Assembly: GCF_000319305.2 (NCBI RefSeq)
Contig: NZ_AMWJ02000002.1
Coordinates: 310,001 to 374,000 of the forward strand
Reading direction: 5' to 3'
From: Pseudomonas bharatica CSV86
GTDB taxonomy: Bacteria > Pseudomonadota > Gammaproteobacteria > Pseudomonadales > Pseudomonadaceae
DNA length: 64,000 bases
Under the pieces are notes generated by a model. It did no database searches. It had not been told where the DNA came from and was given only the letters and a program-made list of their open reading frames with translations. The translations under genes were made by a program, and so were the position numbers. This document shows, piece by piece, positions 9,346 to 18,847 of the stretch; positions within the stretch are counted from its first letter, which is position 1, and each line of letters starts with the position of its first letter.

Positions 9346-10079
9346 ATGTCCATCCCGACCCTGCGCCGGCTCACCGGCGCCACCCTGCTGCTGCTCGCCA
9401 CCTGGTTGCCGGGGCCCATGCCGCCCTCAGCCTCAACGCCACCCGCGTGGTCTTCGACAGCGACAAACGCAGTGTCTCGATCGTGGTCAACAATCCCAGC
9501 ACCAGCACCTTCGCCGTGCAGACCTGGGTCAACACCGAAGCCGACGATACCACCACAGCCGTGCCGCTGATCGCCTCGCCGCCGCTGTTCCGCCTCGATC
9601 CCGGCGCCGAGCAGCTGGTGCAGATCAACGGCCTGCCCACACGCCTGCCCGAAGACCGCGAATCGCTGTTTTTCTTCAATGTCCAGGAAATCCCAGAGGC
9701 CCGCGGCGGCCAGGCCAATGTACTGAACATCGCCCTGCGCACGCGGATCAAGCTGTTCTACCGACCCAGCCAGCTCACCGACGAGCCGATGGACAGGCTC
9801 AAGGACCTGCGCTGGTCGATCGAGCGCAGCGACGGCAAGCCGCAACTGGTGGTGGATAACCCGACGCCCTTCCACTACTCGTTCAGCCGCCTCGAAGTGC
9901 ACCACGGCGAACACACCCTGCGCCCGCTGGAGGCGCCGATGGCCGCGCCGCTGTCGAAGCAGCGCTATCCACTGCCAGTCCCCGGCCTGGGCGGCAATCC
10001 CCGGGTCACCTTCGCCGCGATCAACGACTACGGCGGCTACAGCAAACCCATCACGGTGGCCTTGCCGTCCGACCTCTGA
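9346..10079 (+). CDS. Periplasmic fimbrial chaperone (PapD/FimC family), apparent -1 frameshift in signal peptide
   Basis: ATG at 9346 opens a signal peptide (MSIPTLRRLTGATLLLLATW). The mature protein (LSLNATRVVFDSDKRSVSIV) lies one frame away. The switch falls at a G4 run, 9411-9414; one extra G reads W-L-P-G-A-H-A-A-L-S-L-N and joins signal to mature chain. The Ig-like chaperone features are all present: the N-terminal R-V-V-F, the R-T-R-I-K-L-F-Y-R-P motif supplying the basic residue that anchors subunit C-termini, and a C-terminal INDYGG. Its role is to cap pilin subunits and deliver them to the usher encoded next. It is about 244 residues after correction. Probably functional, with a sequence error. 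Confidence 0.85.
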
Positions 10080-10109
10080 CCCCGCCCTTTCAGCGCCAGG
10101 AGCATGACC

Positions 10110-12620
10110 ATGCATTCCTCTCCACGGCGATGGAGCCTGATCTCCCGCCCTCCCCTGTTTCACCTGCTGCTTGCCGGTGGCGGCCTCGGCCTGTCCACCT
10201 CCCAGTCGGCCCAGGCTCAGAGCATCCCGGGCTTCGAGGCGAGCTTCATGCACCAGGCACCCGGCCATGACCACCAAACCGGCGCACTGGCCCTGGACAG
10301 CCTGGCCAGCCAGCGCACATTGGCGCCGGGCAGCTACCCGGTGGAGGTGCTGGTCAATGGCGACAGCCTCGGCCAGCACCAGGTCGACTTCAGCGCCAGC
10401 CCGCGCGGCGGCCTGCAGCCCTGCCTCGACGCCCGGCTTGTCGGCCAGTTGGGCATCCGCCCCGACAGCCTGGAACAGCCCGGGCAGTTGCTGGACGAGT
10501 GCGTCGACCTGCCAGCCGTGGTGAAGGGCGCCCAGGTGGATTTCGACGGCAGCCGCCTGCAACTGGCGATTTCCATTCCGCAGTTCTATCTGCGTCGAGA
10601 TGCCAGCGCCGGTCTGTCCCAGGATGACTGGAACCACGGCATCAATGCCGCCTTCCTCAATTACCAGGTCGCCGCCCAGGAAGGCCGCAACCGCTTCGCC
10701 GGGGCGACCAGCAGCCAGGACCTGAACCTCGGTACCGGCCTCAACCTCGGCCCGTGGCGCCTGCGCAGCAACCAGTCGTTGCGCCAGGACGAAGACGGCA
10801 AGCGGCGCTGGACCAGCGCCTATACCTACCTGCAGCGCGACCTGCCCGGCACCCACGCCAACCTGACCCTGGGCGAAACCTTCACCAACGGCGACGTGTT
10901 CCGCAGCGTGCCCATCAGCGGCGCCCTGGTCGCCTCCGACCTGGGCATGCTCAGCGATCGCCAGCAGGGCTATGCACCGATCGTGCGCGGCGTGGCCTAT
11001 ACCCGGGCCCGCCTGGAAATCCGCCAGAACGGCTACCCGATCTACACCACCTACGTCAGCCCCGGCCCCTACCAGATCGATGACCTGGGCACCGTCGGCG
11101 GCAGCGGCGAGCTGGAAATCATCCTGACCGAGGCCGACGGCCAGGTGCGCCGCTTCACCCAGCCTTACTCTACCCTCGGCAACCTGCTGCGCAATGGCGT
11201 GTGGCGCTACAGCCTGGCAGCAGGACGCTACAACGCGTCGTCCCGGCTCGACGATCCCCTGCTCTGGCAAGGCACCCTGGCGGTCGGTGGGGCCTGGGAC
11301 TCGACTCTCTATGGCGGCCTGATGGGCAGCACCTTCTATCGCGCCGGCAACCTCGGCCTGGCTCGCGACCTGGGCGCCCTGGGGGCCGTGTCCTTCGACC
11401 TGACCCGCTCCGAATCGCAAAACGACACCAGCACTGGCCGGCAGACCAGCGGCATGAGCTACGCGATGAAATATGGCAAATCCTTCGCCACCCGCACCCA
11501 CCTGCGTTTTGCCGGCTACCGCTACTCTACCGAGGGCTACCGCGACTTCGACGAAGCCGTCAGCGAGCGCAGCCGCCACCGCAGCTTCCATGGCAGCCGG
11601 CGCAGTCGCCTGGAAGCGGCGATCTACCAGAACATCGGCAGCCGCAGTGCGATCAACCTGACCCTGTCGCAGCAGGACTACTGGAACAGCGCCTATGAGC
11701 AGCGCCAGTTCCAGTTCAACTTCAACACCCAGTACAAGGGTGTCAGCTACAACCTCTACGCCTCTCAGTCACTGAGCGACGAGCGCTACGGCAACGATCG
11801 GCAGATCGGCCTGAGCATTACCCTGCCACTGGAGTTCGGTCGCTCCACCAATGCTACCTTCGACGTGCTGGAGAATGGCGGACGCTACAGCCAGCGCGCC
11901 AGCCTCAATGGCAGCCTCGCCGACACGCGCGTCAGCTACCGCGCCTCGCTCGCCAATGACGAACAGCAGCGCCAGTCCGCCGCTATCGCCCTGGGCTACC
12001 AGGCACCCTACGCCAGCCTCGGCGCCGGCCTGACCCAGGGCAATGACTTCCGCTCGCTGTCGTTCAACGCCAGTGGCGCCGTGCTGGCCCATGGCGACGG
12101 CCTGACCTTCGGCTCGTACCTGGGGGAAACCATGGCCCTGGTGGAAGTCCCGGACACCGCCAATGTTGGCCTGCTCAACAGTAACGAAGTGCTTACCAAT
12201 GCCCGCGGCTTCGCCCTGATGCCCTACCTGCGCCCCTACCGGACCAACCGTATCGCCCTGGAGACCGACCTGCTCGGCCCGGAGGTGGAGATCGTCAACG
12301 GCACCACCCAGGTGGTGCCGCGGCGCGGCGCAGTGATCAAGGCACGCTTCGAGGTGCGCAACGTCAACCGCCTGTTGCTGACCCTGCACGATGCCCACGA
12401 TCAGCCCCTGCCCTTCGGCACCCAGGTGCGCGGCGCCGATGGCGAAATACTGGGCCTGGTCGCCCAGGCCGGCCAGGTGATGCTCAGTACCGAGCTCGCC
12501 AGCCAGGTCCTGGATATCCGCTGGGGCAACAACAGCCTCGACCAGTGTCGCCTGCCGATCGACACCCGCCATATGACCGCGAGCCAGGGTTATCACCTGC
12601 AATCGCTGACCTGCCAATGA
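10110..12620 (+). CDS. Outer-membrane fimbrial usher (FimD/PapC family)
   Basis: 836 residues, the usual usher length. ATGs occur at 10104 and 10110. AGGAG at 10098-10102 is correctly spaced only from the second, so I chose 10110. A long N-terminal signal ends near SQSAQAQ. The N-terminal domain (F-x-A-S-F-M, P-G-S-Y-P-V-E-V-L-V-N), plug and barrel region (Y-T-Y-L-Q-R-D-L, L-T-L-G-E-T-F-T-N-G-D-V-F) and C-terminal domain (R-R-G-A-V-I-K-A-R-F, L-P-F-G-T-Q-V) follow in family order. It forms the translocation pore for the pilin and tip protein flanking it. Confidence 0.93.
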   Translation: MHSSPRRWSLISRPPLFHLLLAGGGLGLSTSQSAQAQSIPGFEASFMHQAPGHDHQTGALALDSLASQRTLAPGSYPVEVLVNGDSLGQHQVDFSASPRGGLQPCLDARLVGQLGIRPDSLEQPGQLLDECVDLPAVVKGAQVDFDGSRLQLAISIPQFYLRRDASAGLSQDDWNHGINAAFLNYQVAAQEGRNRFAGATSSQDLNLGTGLNLGPWRLRSNQSLRQDEDGKRRWTSAYTYLQRDLPGTHANLTLGETFTNGDVFRSVPISGALVASDLGMLSDRQQGYAPIVRGVAYTRARLEIRQNGYPIYTTYVSPGPYQIDDLGTVGGSGELEIILTEADGQVRRFTQPYSTLGNLLRNGVWRYSLAAGRYNASSRLDDPLLWQGTLAVGGAWDSTLYGGLMGSTFYRAGNLGLARDLGALGAVSFDLTRSESQNDTSTGRQTSGMSYAMKYGKSFATRTHLRFAGYRYSTEGYRDFDEAVSERSRHRSFHGSRRSRLEAAIYQNIGSRSAINLTLSQQDYWNSAYEQRQFQFNFNTQYKGVSYNLYASQSLSDERYGNDRQIGLSITLPLEFGRSTNATFDVLENGGRYSQRASLNGSLADTRVSYRASLANDEQQRQSAAIALGYQAPYASLGAGLTQGNDFRSLSFNASGAVLAHGDGLTFGSYLGETMALVEVPDTANVGLLNSNEVLTNARGFALMPYLRPYRTNRIALETDLLGPEVEIVNGTTQVVPRRGAVIKARFEVRNVNRLLLTLHDAHDQPLPFGTQVRGADGEILGLVAQAGQVMLSTELASQVLDIRWGNNSLDQCRLPIDTRHMTASQGYHLQSLTCQ

Positions 12621-12636
12621 ACCCATCGAGTCGCCC

Positions 12637-13746
12637 ATGATCCCATGCCTCCGTCCCCTGCTGGCCTGTGCCGGCCTTTTCCTGAGCAGCCAGCCCGCCT
12701 TCGCCGAGGACCCGTACCCCGGTGACCAGTACTGCGACTGGCGCAAAGACTATCCCGTCGGTCCCATGACCCATACCAACTATCTGGGCACCTACTATGT
12801 GCCCAGGGACGCACCGGTAGGAACCTTCATCAGCCCGCCCGGGGTGAAGTGGCCTGTCACCAACAACCTGCTGACCATACCCCAGTGCTTCCGCGACGTC
12901 GGCCCGCACAACCTGTACATTTCCGTCAGGGCCAGTGTCCCGATCCATCCCGGGCCGCTGCCTCCGGTGCTTGGCGACGACGTCACCGGCAGGGTCCTGC
13001 AGACCAACATTCCCGGGGTCGGTGTGGTGATCAAGCTCGGCCTTCCGTTCAACTGGCCCTACGCGACCAATACCTGGAAAACCGTCGGACCGCCCATCGT
13101 CCCCTTCGAAGGCTACGTTGATCACGACACCGTCGGGTACCTGCTCATGAGCCGGCTGAATCCCTTCATCACGCTGATCAAGACCGGTGACATCCCACCC
13201 GGCGTCAATGAGCTCGACGGGCGCGAACTGTGGAGCTCCACCGCGACCAGGATTGGCAAGGTGGCAGGCCATCACCTGTACGGCACGGTGATCCAGTCCC
13301 AGTGCGGACTGCCGCCCAACCCGGTGAGCGCGGACCCGGTGGAACTGGGCGAGTGGGACAATACGGACTTTACCGGCCCCGGTTTCACCACCCCGTCCGT
13401 GCCGTTCACCATCACCCTGAACGACTGCGAGGACGATCCGGAGGGCGGAGTCGCGACGGCGCATATCCGCCTCGAAGGCGCCAAGGGCTCGACCCCGATC
13501 GATGCGCAACGCGGCATCTTCGGCCTGACCGACGACTCGACCGCCGAGGGCGTGGGGATCCAGATGCTGATGGCAGATGGCGTCACCCCGGTGCAGTTGA
13601 ACCAGGACGTGCCGTTGCAGGCGATTTCGCCGAGCGGCGATACCGTATTGCCGTTCTCGGCGCGCTTCTACCAGACAGAAGCAAGCCAGGCGGTGAAGCC
13701 GGGATCGGCCAAGGGGGCGCTGAACTTCACCATTACCTATCAATAG
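12637..13746 (+). CDS. Fimbrial tip/adhesin subunit
   Basis: 369 residues, starting 16 bases after the usher stop. Signal peptide MIPCLRPLLACAGLFLSSQPAFA. It is longer than a pilin. The first half or so (to about residue 210) is a distinct domain with W-rich and Pro-rich segments, probably the receptor-binding part. From about residue 215 it carries a pilin-like domain (G-T-V-I-Q-S-Q-C, V-P-F-T-I-T-L-N-D-C) ending in A-L-N-F-T-I-T-Y-Q, the donor-strand type C-terminus recognised by the chaperone. Two-domain architecture and last-gene position indicate a tip adhesin. The ligand cannot be inferred. Confidence 0.8.
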   Translation: MIPCLRPLLACAGLFLSSQPAFAEDPYPGDQYCDWRKDYPVGPMTHTNYLGTYYVPRDAPVGTFISPPGVKWPVTNNLLTIPQCFRDVGPHNLYISVRASVPIHPGPLPPVLGDDVTGRVLQTNIPGVGVVIKLGLPFNWPYATNTWKTVGPPIVPFEGYVDHDTVGYLLMSRLNPFITLIKTGDIPPGVNELDGRELWSSTATRIGKVAGHHLYGTVIQSQCGLPPNPVSADPVELGEWDNTDFTGPGFTTPSVPFTITLNDCEDDPEGGVATAHIRLEGAKGSTPIDAQRGIFGLTDDSTAEGVGIQMLMADGVTPVQLNQDVPLQAISPSGDTVLPFSARFYQTEASQAVKPGSAKGALNFTITYQ

Positions 13747-13764
13747 GCGGCGTGGGCCTGCACC

Positions 13765-13842
13765 GGCCTCATCGCTGGCAAGCCAGCTCCCACAGGTTAC
13801 AGCTCAGATCCCTGTGGGAGCTGGCTTGCCAGCGATGAGGCC
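13765..13842. repeat. REP pair (REPIN) between convergent genes
   Basis: Two inverted copies of the GTGGGAGCTGGCTTGCCAGCGAT unit flank a 14-base centre. It lies between the fimbrial operon and sixA, which converge here, and may act as a bidirectional transcription barrier. Confidence 0.9.
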
Positions 13843-13861
13843 ATAAGCCACGCCAGACGCC

Positions 13862-14317
13862 TCAGGGATGACGCAGGCTCTCCAGGGTCATCAGCCCCTT
13901 GAGCAGCGCTTCACCCCGCAGTTGCGCCAGGCTGGCAGTGCCCATCGGATCGCCCGATTGACGGTTGCCGTGCACCAGCAGGCCGAGCAAGGTACTCACC
14001 AGCGGCTGGTGGCTGACCAGCAGCACATGCTCCAGCCCCAGGGCATCGAGCCGGGCGATGGCCTGGTCGGGATCGCTGTCCGGGGTCAACCACGGCACCG
14101 TCTCGACCGGCTGGCCAAACCCCAGCGCCTCATGCACCAGCGCCGCCGTCTGCTGCGCCCGCACATAAGGGCTGGCAACAATCGCATCGAGGGGCTGGCC
14201 GATCAGGTGGGCGGCACTGCGCAGCACCTGCTTGCGCCCGTGCTCGGTGAGGTTGCGCTGGTCGTCACTGCGGGCATGGGCTTCGGCCTCGCCGTGGCGC
14301 AGGATCCACAGCTTCAC
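13862..14317 (-). CDS. sixA: Phosphohistidine phosphatase SixA
   Basis: 151 residues, normal for SixA. It is a histidine phosphatase-fold protein: the catalytic R-H-G motif is at residues 7-9 (LWILRHGEAE), a conserved arginine region follows in ASPYVRAQQTA, and the second catalytic histidine is in LLVSHQPLV. In E. coli SixA dephosphorylates a phosphohistidine in the nitrogen-PTS/ArcB systems; the substrate here is not visible. The start codon overlaps the stop of the DUF4389 gene by 4 bases (ATGA), and the gene is last in the gpsA operon. Confidence 0.88.
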   Translation of the reverse strand: MKLWILRHGEAEAHARSDDQRNLTEHGRKQVLRSAAHLIGQPLDAIVASPYVRAQQTAALVHEALGFGQPVETVPWLTPDSDPDQAIARLDALGLEHVLLVSHQPLVSTLLGLLVHGNRQSGDPMGTASLAQLRGEALLKGLMTLESLRHP

Positions 14318-14661
14318 AGCTTCGGCTCTTCGTCACGCACTGGGTGCGGTGCCGGCGGCACGCTGTGGGCCGCCTCGCCCTCGGCCGGGCGCGCTGCCGG
14401 CCAGTCGGCGAACGGCCAGGGTTTCTGCTCGGTATGGAAGCTGCCGAAACGGCCGATCTGGGCGAGGTACTGGCTGAGGCTGTCGCCGAAGTTCATCAGC
14501 CCGGCATTCGGCGCGCCGTACACCAGGCGATAGATCAGTTGCACCAGCACCAGCAGGCCGAGCAGGGTCTGGGCGACCTGCCAGACCAGCAGGAACAGGA
14601 GCATCCAGAGAACGCGAAGGATGATGGACTCGTGCTGCATCTGCTTGGGGGATTCACTCAT
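14314..14661 (-). CDS. DUF4389 family membrane protein
   Basis: 115 residues from the ATG at 14661, preceded by AGGAG; an upstream in-frame start would overlap gpsA and lacks such a site. A hydrophobic double segment (about residues 15-45: LRVLWMLLFLLVWQVAQTLL and following) indicates a membrane anchor. The C-terminal half is charged and Pro-rich, so probably cytoplasmic. The sequence pattern fits the DUF4389 family, which has no assigned function. It lies between gpsA (16-base gap) and sixA (4-base overlap), an arrangement I recall as common in Pseudomonas. Confidence 0.75.
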   Translation of the reverse strand: MSESPKQMQHESIILRVLWMLLFLLVWQVAQTLLGLLVLVQLIYRLVYGAPNAGLMNFGDSLSQYLAQIGRFGSFHTEQKPWPFADWPAARPAEGEAAHSVPPAPHPVRDEEPKL

Positions 14662-14677
14662 GTCGTGCTCCTGTGAC

Positions 14678-15703
14678 TCAGTTGAAACCGCTGGTGGAAA
14701 TGAAATCGACATCGGTCTTCGGCTCGCCGCGCATCAGCAACTCGATGACCTGGGCCAGGGTCCGGCCCTCGAACAGGATCGCATGCAACCCGGCCACCAG
14801 CGGCATGTACACCTGCACCTGCTGGGCCTTGGCCTTGAGCACCTTGAGGGTGTTGACCCCCTCGGCCACCTCGCCCAGCCGGTTGACCGCCTCGTCCAGG
14901 CTCAGGCCCTGGCCCAGGGCGTAGCCGACCTGGTAGTTGCGGCTCTTGGGCGAGGAACAGGTGACGATCAGGTCGCCGACCCCGGCCAGGCCGAGGAAGG
15001 TCATGGGGTTGGCGCCCTGGCTCACGGCGAAGCGGGTCATCTCGGCCAGGGCGCGGGTGATCAGCATGCTCTTGGTGTTCTCGCCCATGCCCAGGGCCAC
15101 GGCCATGCCAGCGATGATCGCGTAGACGTTCTTCAGCGCCCCGCCCAGCTCGACGCCGAAGCGGTCGGCACTGGCATACACGCGGAAGGTACGCCCGTGC
15201 AGCACGGCCTGGACCCGCTGGCAGAGTTCCTCGTCCTCGCTGGCGACCACCGTGGCGGTCAGCGCATGCTCGGCAATTTCCCGCGCCAGGTTCGGCCCGG
15301 ACAGCACGCCGATGCGCGCCTTGGGCGCGATGTCCTCGAGGATCTGGCTCATCAGCTTGAAGGTCTGCGCCTCGATGCCCTTGGTCAGGCTGACCAGCAT
15401 CCTGCCTTCGAGCAGCCCGGCATGGGGCGCCAGCACGCTGCGCAGGGCGCTGGACGGCAAGGCGACGAAGATCAGTTCGCTGCCTTCGAGGACCGGCAGC
15501 AGGTCGCTGACCGGTTCGACACCAGGATGGACCTTGATGCCCTTGAGATAACGCGGGTTTTCCCGGGTCGTGCGCATGGCCTCGGCCTGGGCCGGGTCGC
15601 GCATCCATTGGCGTACCGCGACACCGTTTTCCGCCAGCAGGTTGGCCACGGCGGTGCCGAAACTGCCGCCCCCCAGAACCGCAACAGGTTGCTGTTCAGT
15701 CAT
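14678..15703 (-). CDS. gpsA: Glycerol-3-phosphate dehydrogenase [NAD(P)+]
   Basis: 341 residues from the ATG at 15703. It reduces dihydroxyacetone phosphate to sn-glycerol 3-phosphate, the backbone precursor of phospholipids, in the cytosol. The N-terminal Rossmann motif [17 protein letters not shown] binds the nucleotide. The catalytic-lysine segment [14 protein letters not shown] and substrate loop [12 protein letters not shown] are present. The length is typical. It is first gene of an operon with DUF4389 and sixA and is divergent from the TonB receptor at 15843. Confidence 0.95.
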   Translation of the reverse strand: MTEQQPVAVLGGGSFGTAVANLLAENGVAVRQWMRDPAQAEAMRTTRENPRYLKGIKVHPGVEPVSDLLPVLEGSELIFVALPSSALRSVLAPHAGLLEGRMLVSLTKGIEAQTFKLMSQILEDIAPKARIGVLSGPNLAREIAEHALTATVVASEDEELCQRVQAVLHGRTFRVYASADRFGVELGGALKNVYAIIAGMAVALGMGENTKSMLITRALAEMTRFAVSQGANPMTFLGLAGVGDLIVTCSSPKSRNYQVGYALGQGLSLDEAVNRLGEVAEGVNTLKVLKAKAQQVQVYMPLVAGLHAILFEGRTLAQVIELLMRGEPKTDVDFISTSGFN

Positions 15704-15842
15704 ATCCAATCCGTCAGAGCCATTAATGAGTGGCGAAGCCGGCATTATACGGAGCGTCGAAGTCTCCACCAGCGCCAGATCACTGGAAAATGCCGGCTAC
15801 TCGGTTAACATGCCGGTTTCGTTTACCGATCAAGGCCGCCCC

Positions 15843-17954
15843 GTGTTCCCTGGCCCACGCCCTTCACACCCTTTGTTGCTCCTGGCCGCCCTGGTCGGCG
15901 GGCCGGCCGTTGCCGACGATCTGTTCGTCGATAGCCAGGCCCTGCCCCAGGTTCTGACCGCCACCCGCCTGAAACAGTCCCCGGCCGCCGTGCCTGGCAG
16001 CATGACCGTGCTCGACGCCGAGCTGATCAAGGCCAGCGGCGCCCGCGACATCCCCGAGCTGCTGCGCCTGGTGCCGGGGATGATGGTCGGCTACGGCGCC
16101 GGCAACCAGGCGACGGTCAACTACCACGGCAGCAACGTCAACGACGCGCGGCGCATGCAGGTGCTGATCGATGGCCGCTCGGTGTACCGCGCCGGCCTGG
16201 CCACCGTGGACTGGAGCGATATTCCGCTGGCCATGGAGGATATCGAGCGCATCGAGGTGTTCCGCGGGCCGAACACGGTCAGCTACGGTGCCAATGCGCT
16301 GATGGCGGTAGTCAACATCCTCACCCGCAGCCCGGCCGACAGCCACGGCACGCGGCTCAAGGTGACCCGCGGCCAGCGCGGCATCGCCGACTTCTACGCC
16401 AGCCAGGGCATGGGCTGGGACGGCGGCGACCTGCGCCTGTCGCTGTCGGGAATGCAGGACGACGGCTTCGACCATAACGCCACGGGCGGCGACTACCGCG
16501 ACAGCCGGCGCCTGACCCGCTTCAACATCAGTGCCAGCCACACCCTTGATCTCAACCAGAGCCTCGACTGGCAACTCTCGGCCAAGGAAGGCAGCGACCA
16601 GCGGCCCTACACCTACCAGCCGGTCTTCCCCTACGTCACCGAGCGCGGCAACGATGCCGACGTCAAGGCCAAGGACTACGCCGGCTCGCTGCGCTGGAAC
16701 ATCGATTTCGACCCGGGCCACAGCCTCTATGTGCAAGGCTCGGCGCAGCACTGGGACCGCCAGCAGGTGTGGCGTGCCTGCGATGCGCAACTCGCCTTCA
16801 GCCCGGAACTGACCCGCCTCTGGCAATTGAACCCGAACTACGCCGAGCAGGTGGCGCGCAACGCCAACAACCCGCCGCCCAATGCCGACCCGGTGCTCCA
16901 GGACCTGGCCCGGCAGGTCGGCAATCAATGGAACAGCGGTGGCAAGAACGTGGTATGCGGCGACGTCGACCAAAGCACCCGGGAAACCCGCTATGACCTG
17001 GAGGTCCAGGACACCCTGAGCCTGGCCGACAACCTGCGCCTGCTCAGCGGCGTCAACTACCGCTACGACCGCGCCGACTCCGAGACCTACTTCAACGGCA
17101 GCCTCGACGACCAGACCTGGCGCCTGTTCGGCCAGCTCGAATGGCGGCTGGACGAGCACTGGATCGTCCAGGGCGGCGCGATGTACGAGAATTCGCGGCT
17201 GGCCGGCGATTCGCTGACCCCGCGCATCGCGGTGAACTACCTGATCACCCCGCGCCATGGCCTGCGCGCCGTGTACTCCGAGGCGGTGCGTTCGCCGGAC
17301 ATGTTCGAGAACAACGTCAACTGGAGCTACCGGGTCAGCAACCTGACGCCGCCGGCCTTCGGCCAGAGCACCGCCGAGTACTTCGTCAAGACCCGCGGCC
17401 CGGGCAACCTCGACCAGGAACTGATGCGCTCGCGGGAAGTGGGCTACAACGGCTACTTCGCCGACCTCGACCTGAGCGTCGATATCAAGCTGTTCCACGA
17501 CCGCATCACCGGCATGATCAGCGAGCCGCTGCGCAACAACCAGTACATCGCCAGCAATAGCAACGAAGCGCGTTTCACCGGCAGCGAGACGCAACTGGAC
17601 TGGCGGGCCAGCGCCAACGATCGCGTGCGCCTGACCTACGCTTATGTCGACGCCGAAGCCAGCAACCCCGCCGACCAGCGCCTCAGTGCACGCAACAGCG
17701 GCTCCGCCGGCTGGATGCGCGACTGGGGGCGGGGCTGGTCCAGCGCCCTCTTCTATTACGGAGACGACGCCCTGAACCAGTACCGTTTCGAGCGGGTCGA
17801 CCTGCGCGTGGCCAAGCGCATCGCCCTGCCCCGGGCCAGCCTGGAACTCTCCGGAACCTTGCAGCAGCGTCTCGACGACCAACCCACCGCCAATGTCGAC
17901 AACCGCTATGACAGCCGCCACCTCCTGTATTTCAGCGCGGAGCTGGAATTCTGA
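15843..17954 (+). CDS. TonB-dependent outer-membrane receptor
   Basis: 703 residues from a GTG at 15843, chosen because AAGG lies 6 bases upstream and it opens a compact signal peptide (FPGPRPSHPLLLLAALVGGP, cleaved near AVADD). An ATG at 15811 in the same frame is the alternative. A TonB-box-like stretch (PQVLTATR) is followed by the plug domain (SGARDIPELLRLVPGMMVG, IERIEVFRGPNTVSYGANAL), then a 22-strand barrel ending in the outer-membrane signature L-Y-F-S-A-E-L-E-F. The substrate is unknown. The stop shares a base with the next start (TGATG), coupling it to a periplasmic protein and hybrid kinase, so it may be part of a sensing system. Confidence 0.9.
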   Translation: MFPGPRPSHPLLLLAALVGGPAVADDLFVDSQALPQVLTATRLKQSPAAVPGSMTVLDAELIKASGARDIPELLRLVPGMMVGYGAGNQATVNYHGSNVNDARRMQVLIDGRSVYRAGLATVDWSDIPLAMEDIERIEVFRGPNTVSYGANALMAVVNILTRSPADSHGTRLKVTRGQRGIADFYASQGMGWDGGDLRLSLSGMQDDGFDHNATGGDYRDSRRLTRFNISASHTLDLNQSLDWQLSAKEGSDQRPYTYQPVFPYVTERGNDADVKAKDYAGSLRWNIDFDPGHSLYVQGSAQHWDRQQVWRACDAQLAFSPELTRLWQLNPNYAEQVARNANNPPPNADPVLQDLARQVGNQWNSGGKNVVCGDVDQSTRETRYDLEVQDTLSLADNLRLLSGVNYRYDRADSETYFNGSLDDQTWRLFGQLEWRLDEHWIVQGGAMYENSRLAGDSLTPRIAVNYLITPRHGLRAVYSEAVRSPDMFENNVNWSYRVSNLTPPAFGQSTAEYFVKTRGPGNLDQELMRSREVGYNGYFADLDLSVDIKLFHDRITGMISEPLRNNQYIASNSNEARFTGSETQLDWRASANDRVRLTYAYVDAEASNPADQRLSARNSGSAGWMRDWGRGWSSALFYYGDDALNQYRFERVDLRVAKRIALPRASLELSGTLQQRLDDQPTANVDNRYDSRHLLYFSAELEF

Positions 17955-18847
17955 TGAGGTTCTGGCGGCGCTGGCTGCTGCTGGTCCTGCTCTGGCCGCT
18001 GGTGTCCCTGGCCGGCGGCGAGATCCTCCTGACCGGTGCCCAGGACAGCAGCGGCGTGCGCGAATTCGTCGAAGCGCTCAAGACCCGGCGCCCGGCGGAC
18101 ACGGTGCGCTTCGTGCCCCTGGCGCAACTGCCGGAACCGGCTCGGCTGCGCAGCGACACGCGGCTGATCCTGCTCGACCCCGAGGCGCTGGACTGGCGCA
18201 TGCGCGAGCCGGCCGGGCCGCCGGCGCTGGTGCTGCGCATCAGCCGGGTCCAGGCCCGGCAGCGCCTGGGCGACCTGCGCCCGGCCTACCTCAGCCTGCT
18301 CTGGAGCGACCCGCCCCTGGCCCGGCAGCTGCATCTGGTCCGCTACCTGCTGCCCCAGGCCCATCGGGTCGGCGTGCTGTACAGCGAGCAAAGCCGCTTC
18401 CTCCTCGATGAACTGCGTCAGGCCGCCCTACCGCTGGGCATGGAGATCGACGCGCAACCCTGGCCCGACCTGCGCGACAACCGCCCCCTGCAAAGCCTGC
18501 TCAAGGAAACCGACGTTCTGCTCGGCCTCGACGATCCCTCGCTGTACAACCCCAAGACCGCGAAAAACCTGCTGCTCAGTGCCTACTCAAGGCAGATGGC
18601 GCTGGTCGGGCCGAATGCCGGCTTCGTCCGTGCCGGCGCCCTGGCCAGTACCTTCAGCGACCAGAACGCCTGGCTGGCGGTGATCGACCGCCTGCTCGAC
18701 CAGCCCCCGGAAAAATGGCCGCGCAGCCATTACCCGGAGTATTTCAGCGTAACCGGCAACCAGCAGGTCGCCCGGGCCCTGGGCATCGAGGCGATCGACC
18801 CCGATGCCGCCAGGCAGGCCGTGTCCGCAGGAGAATCCGCCCGATGA
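17954..18847 (+). CDS. ABC-transporter substrate-binding-like periplasmic protein
   Basis: 297 residues. Its start overlaps the receptor stop by one base and its end overlaps the kinase start by four (ATGA). N-terminal signal: [20 protein letters not shown]. The centre ([60 protein letters not shown]) resembles the ABC substrate-binding fold of the TrpX/BMP-like type. No permease or ATPase gene is nearby, so it probably presents a ligand to the adjacent sensor kinase or works with the TonB receptor rather than driving import. That role is inference from context. Confidence 0.7.
   Translation: MRFWRRWLLLVLLWPLVSLAGGEILLTGAQDSSGVREFVEALKTRRPADTVRFVPLAQLPEPARLRSDTRLILLDPEALDWRMREPAGPPALVLRISRVQARQRLGDLRPAYLSLLWSDPPLARQLHLVRYLLPQAHRVGVLYSEQSRFLLDELRQAALPLGMEIDAQPWPDLRDNRPLQSLLKETDVLLGLDDPSLYNPKTAKNLLLSAYSRQMALVGPNAGFVRAGALASTFSDQNAWLAVIDRLLDQPPEKWPRSHYPEYFSVTGNQQVARALGIEAIDPDAARQAVSAGESAR

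Noticed and set aside
8745-11591. 948-codon antisense frame across the fimbrial operon
   Set aside because: It spans several true genes on the other strand, with Ala/Gly/Val-rich low-complexity content; a shadow frame.
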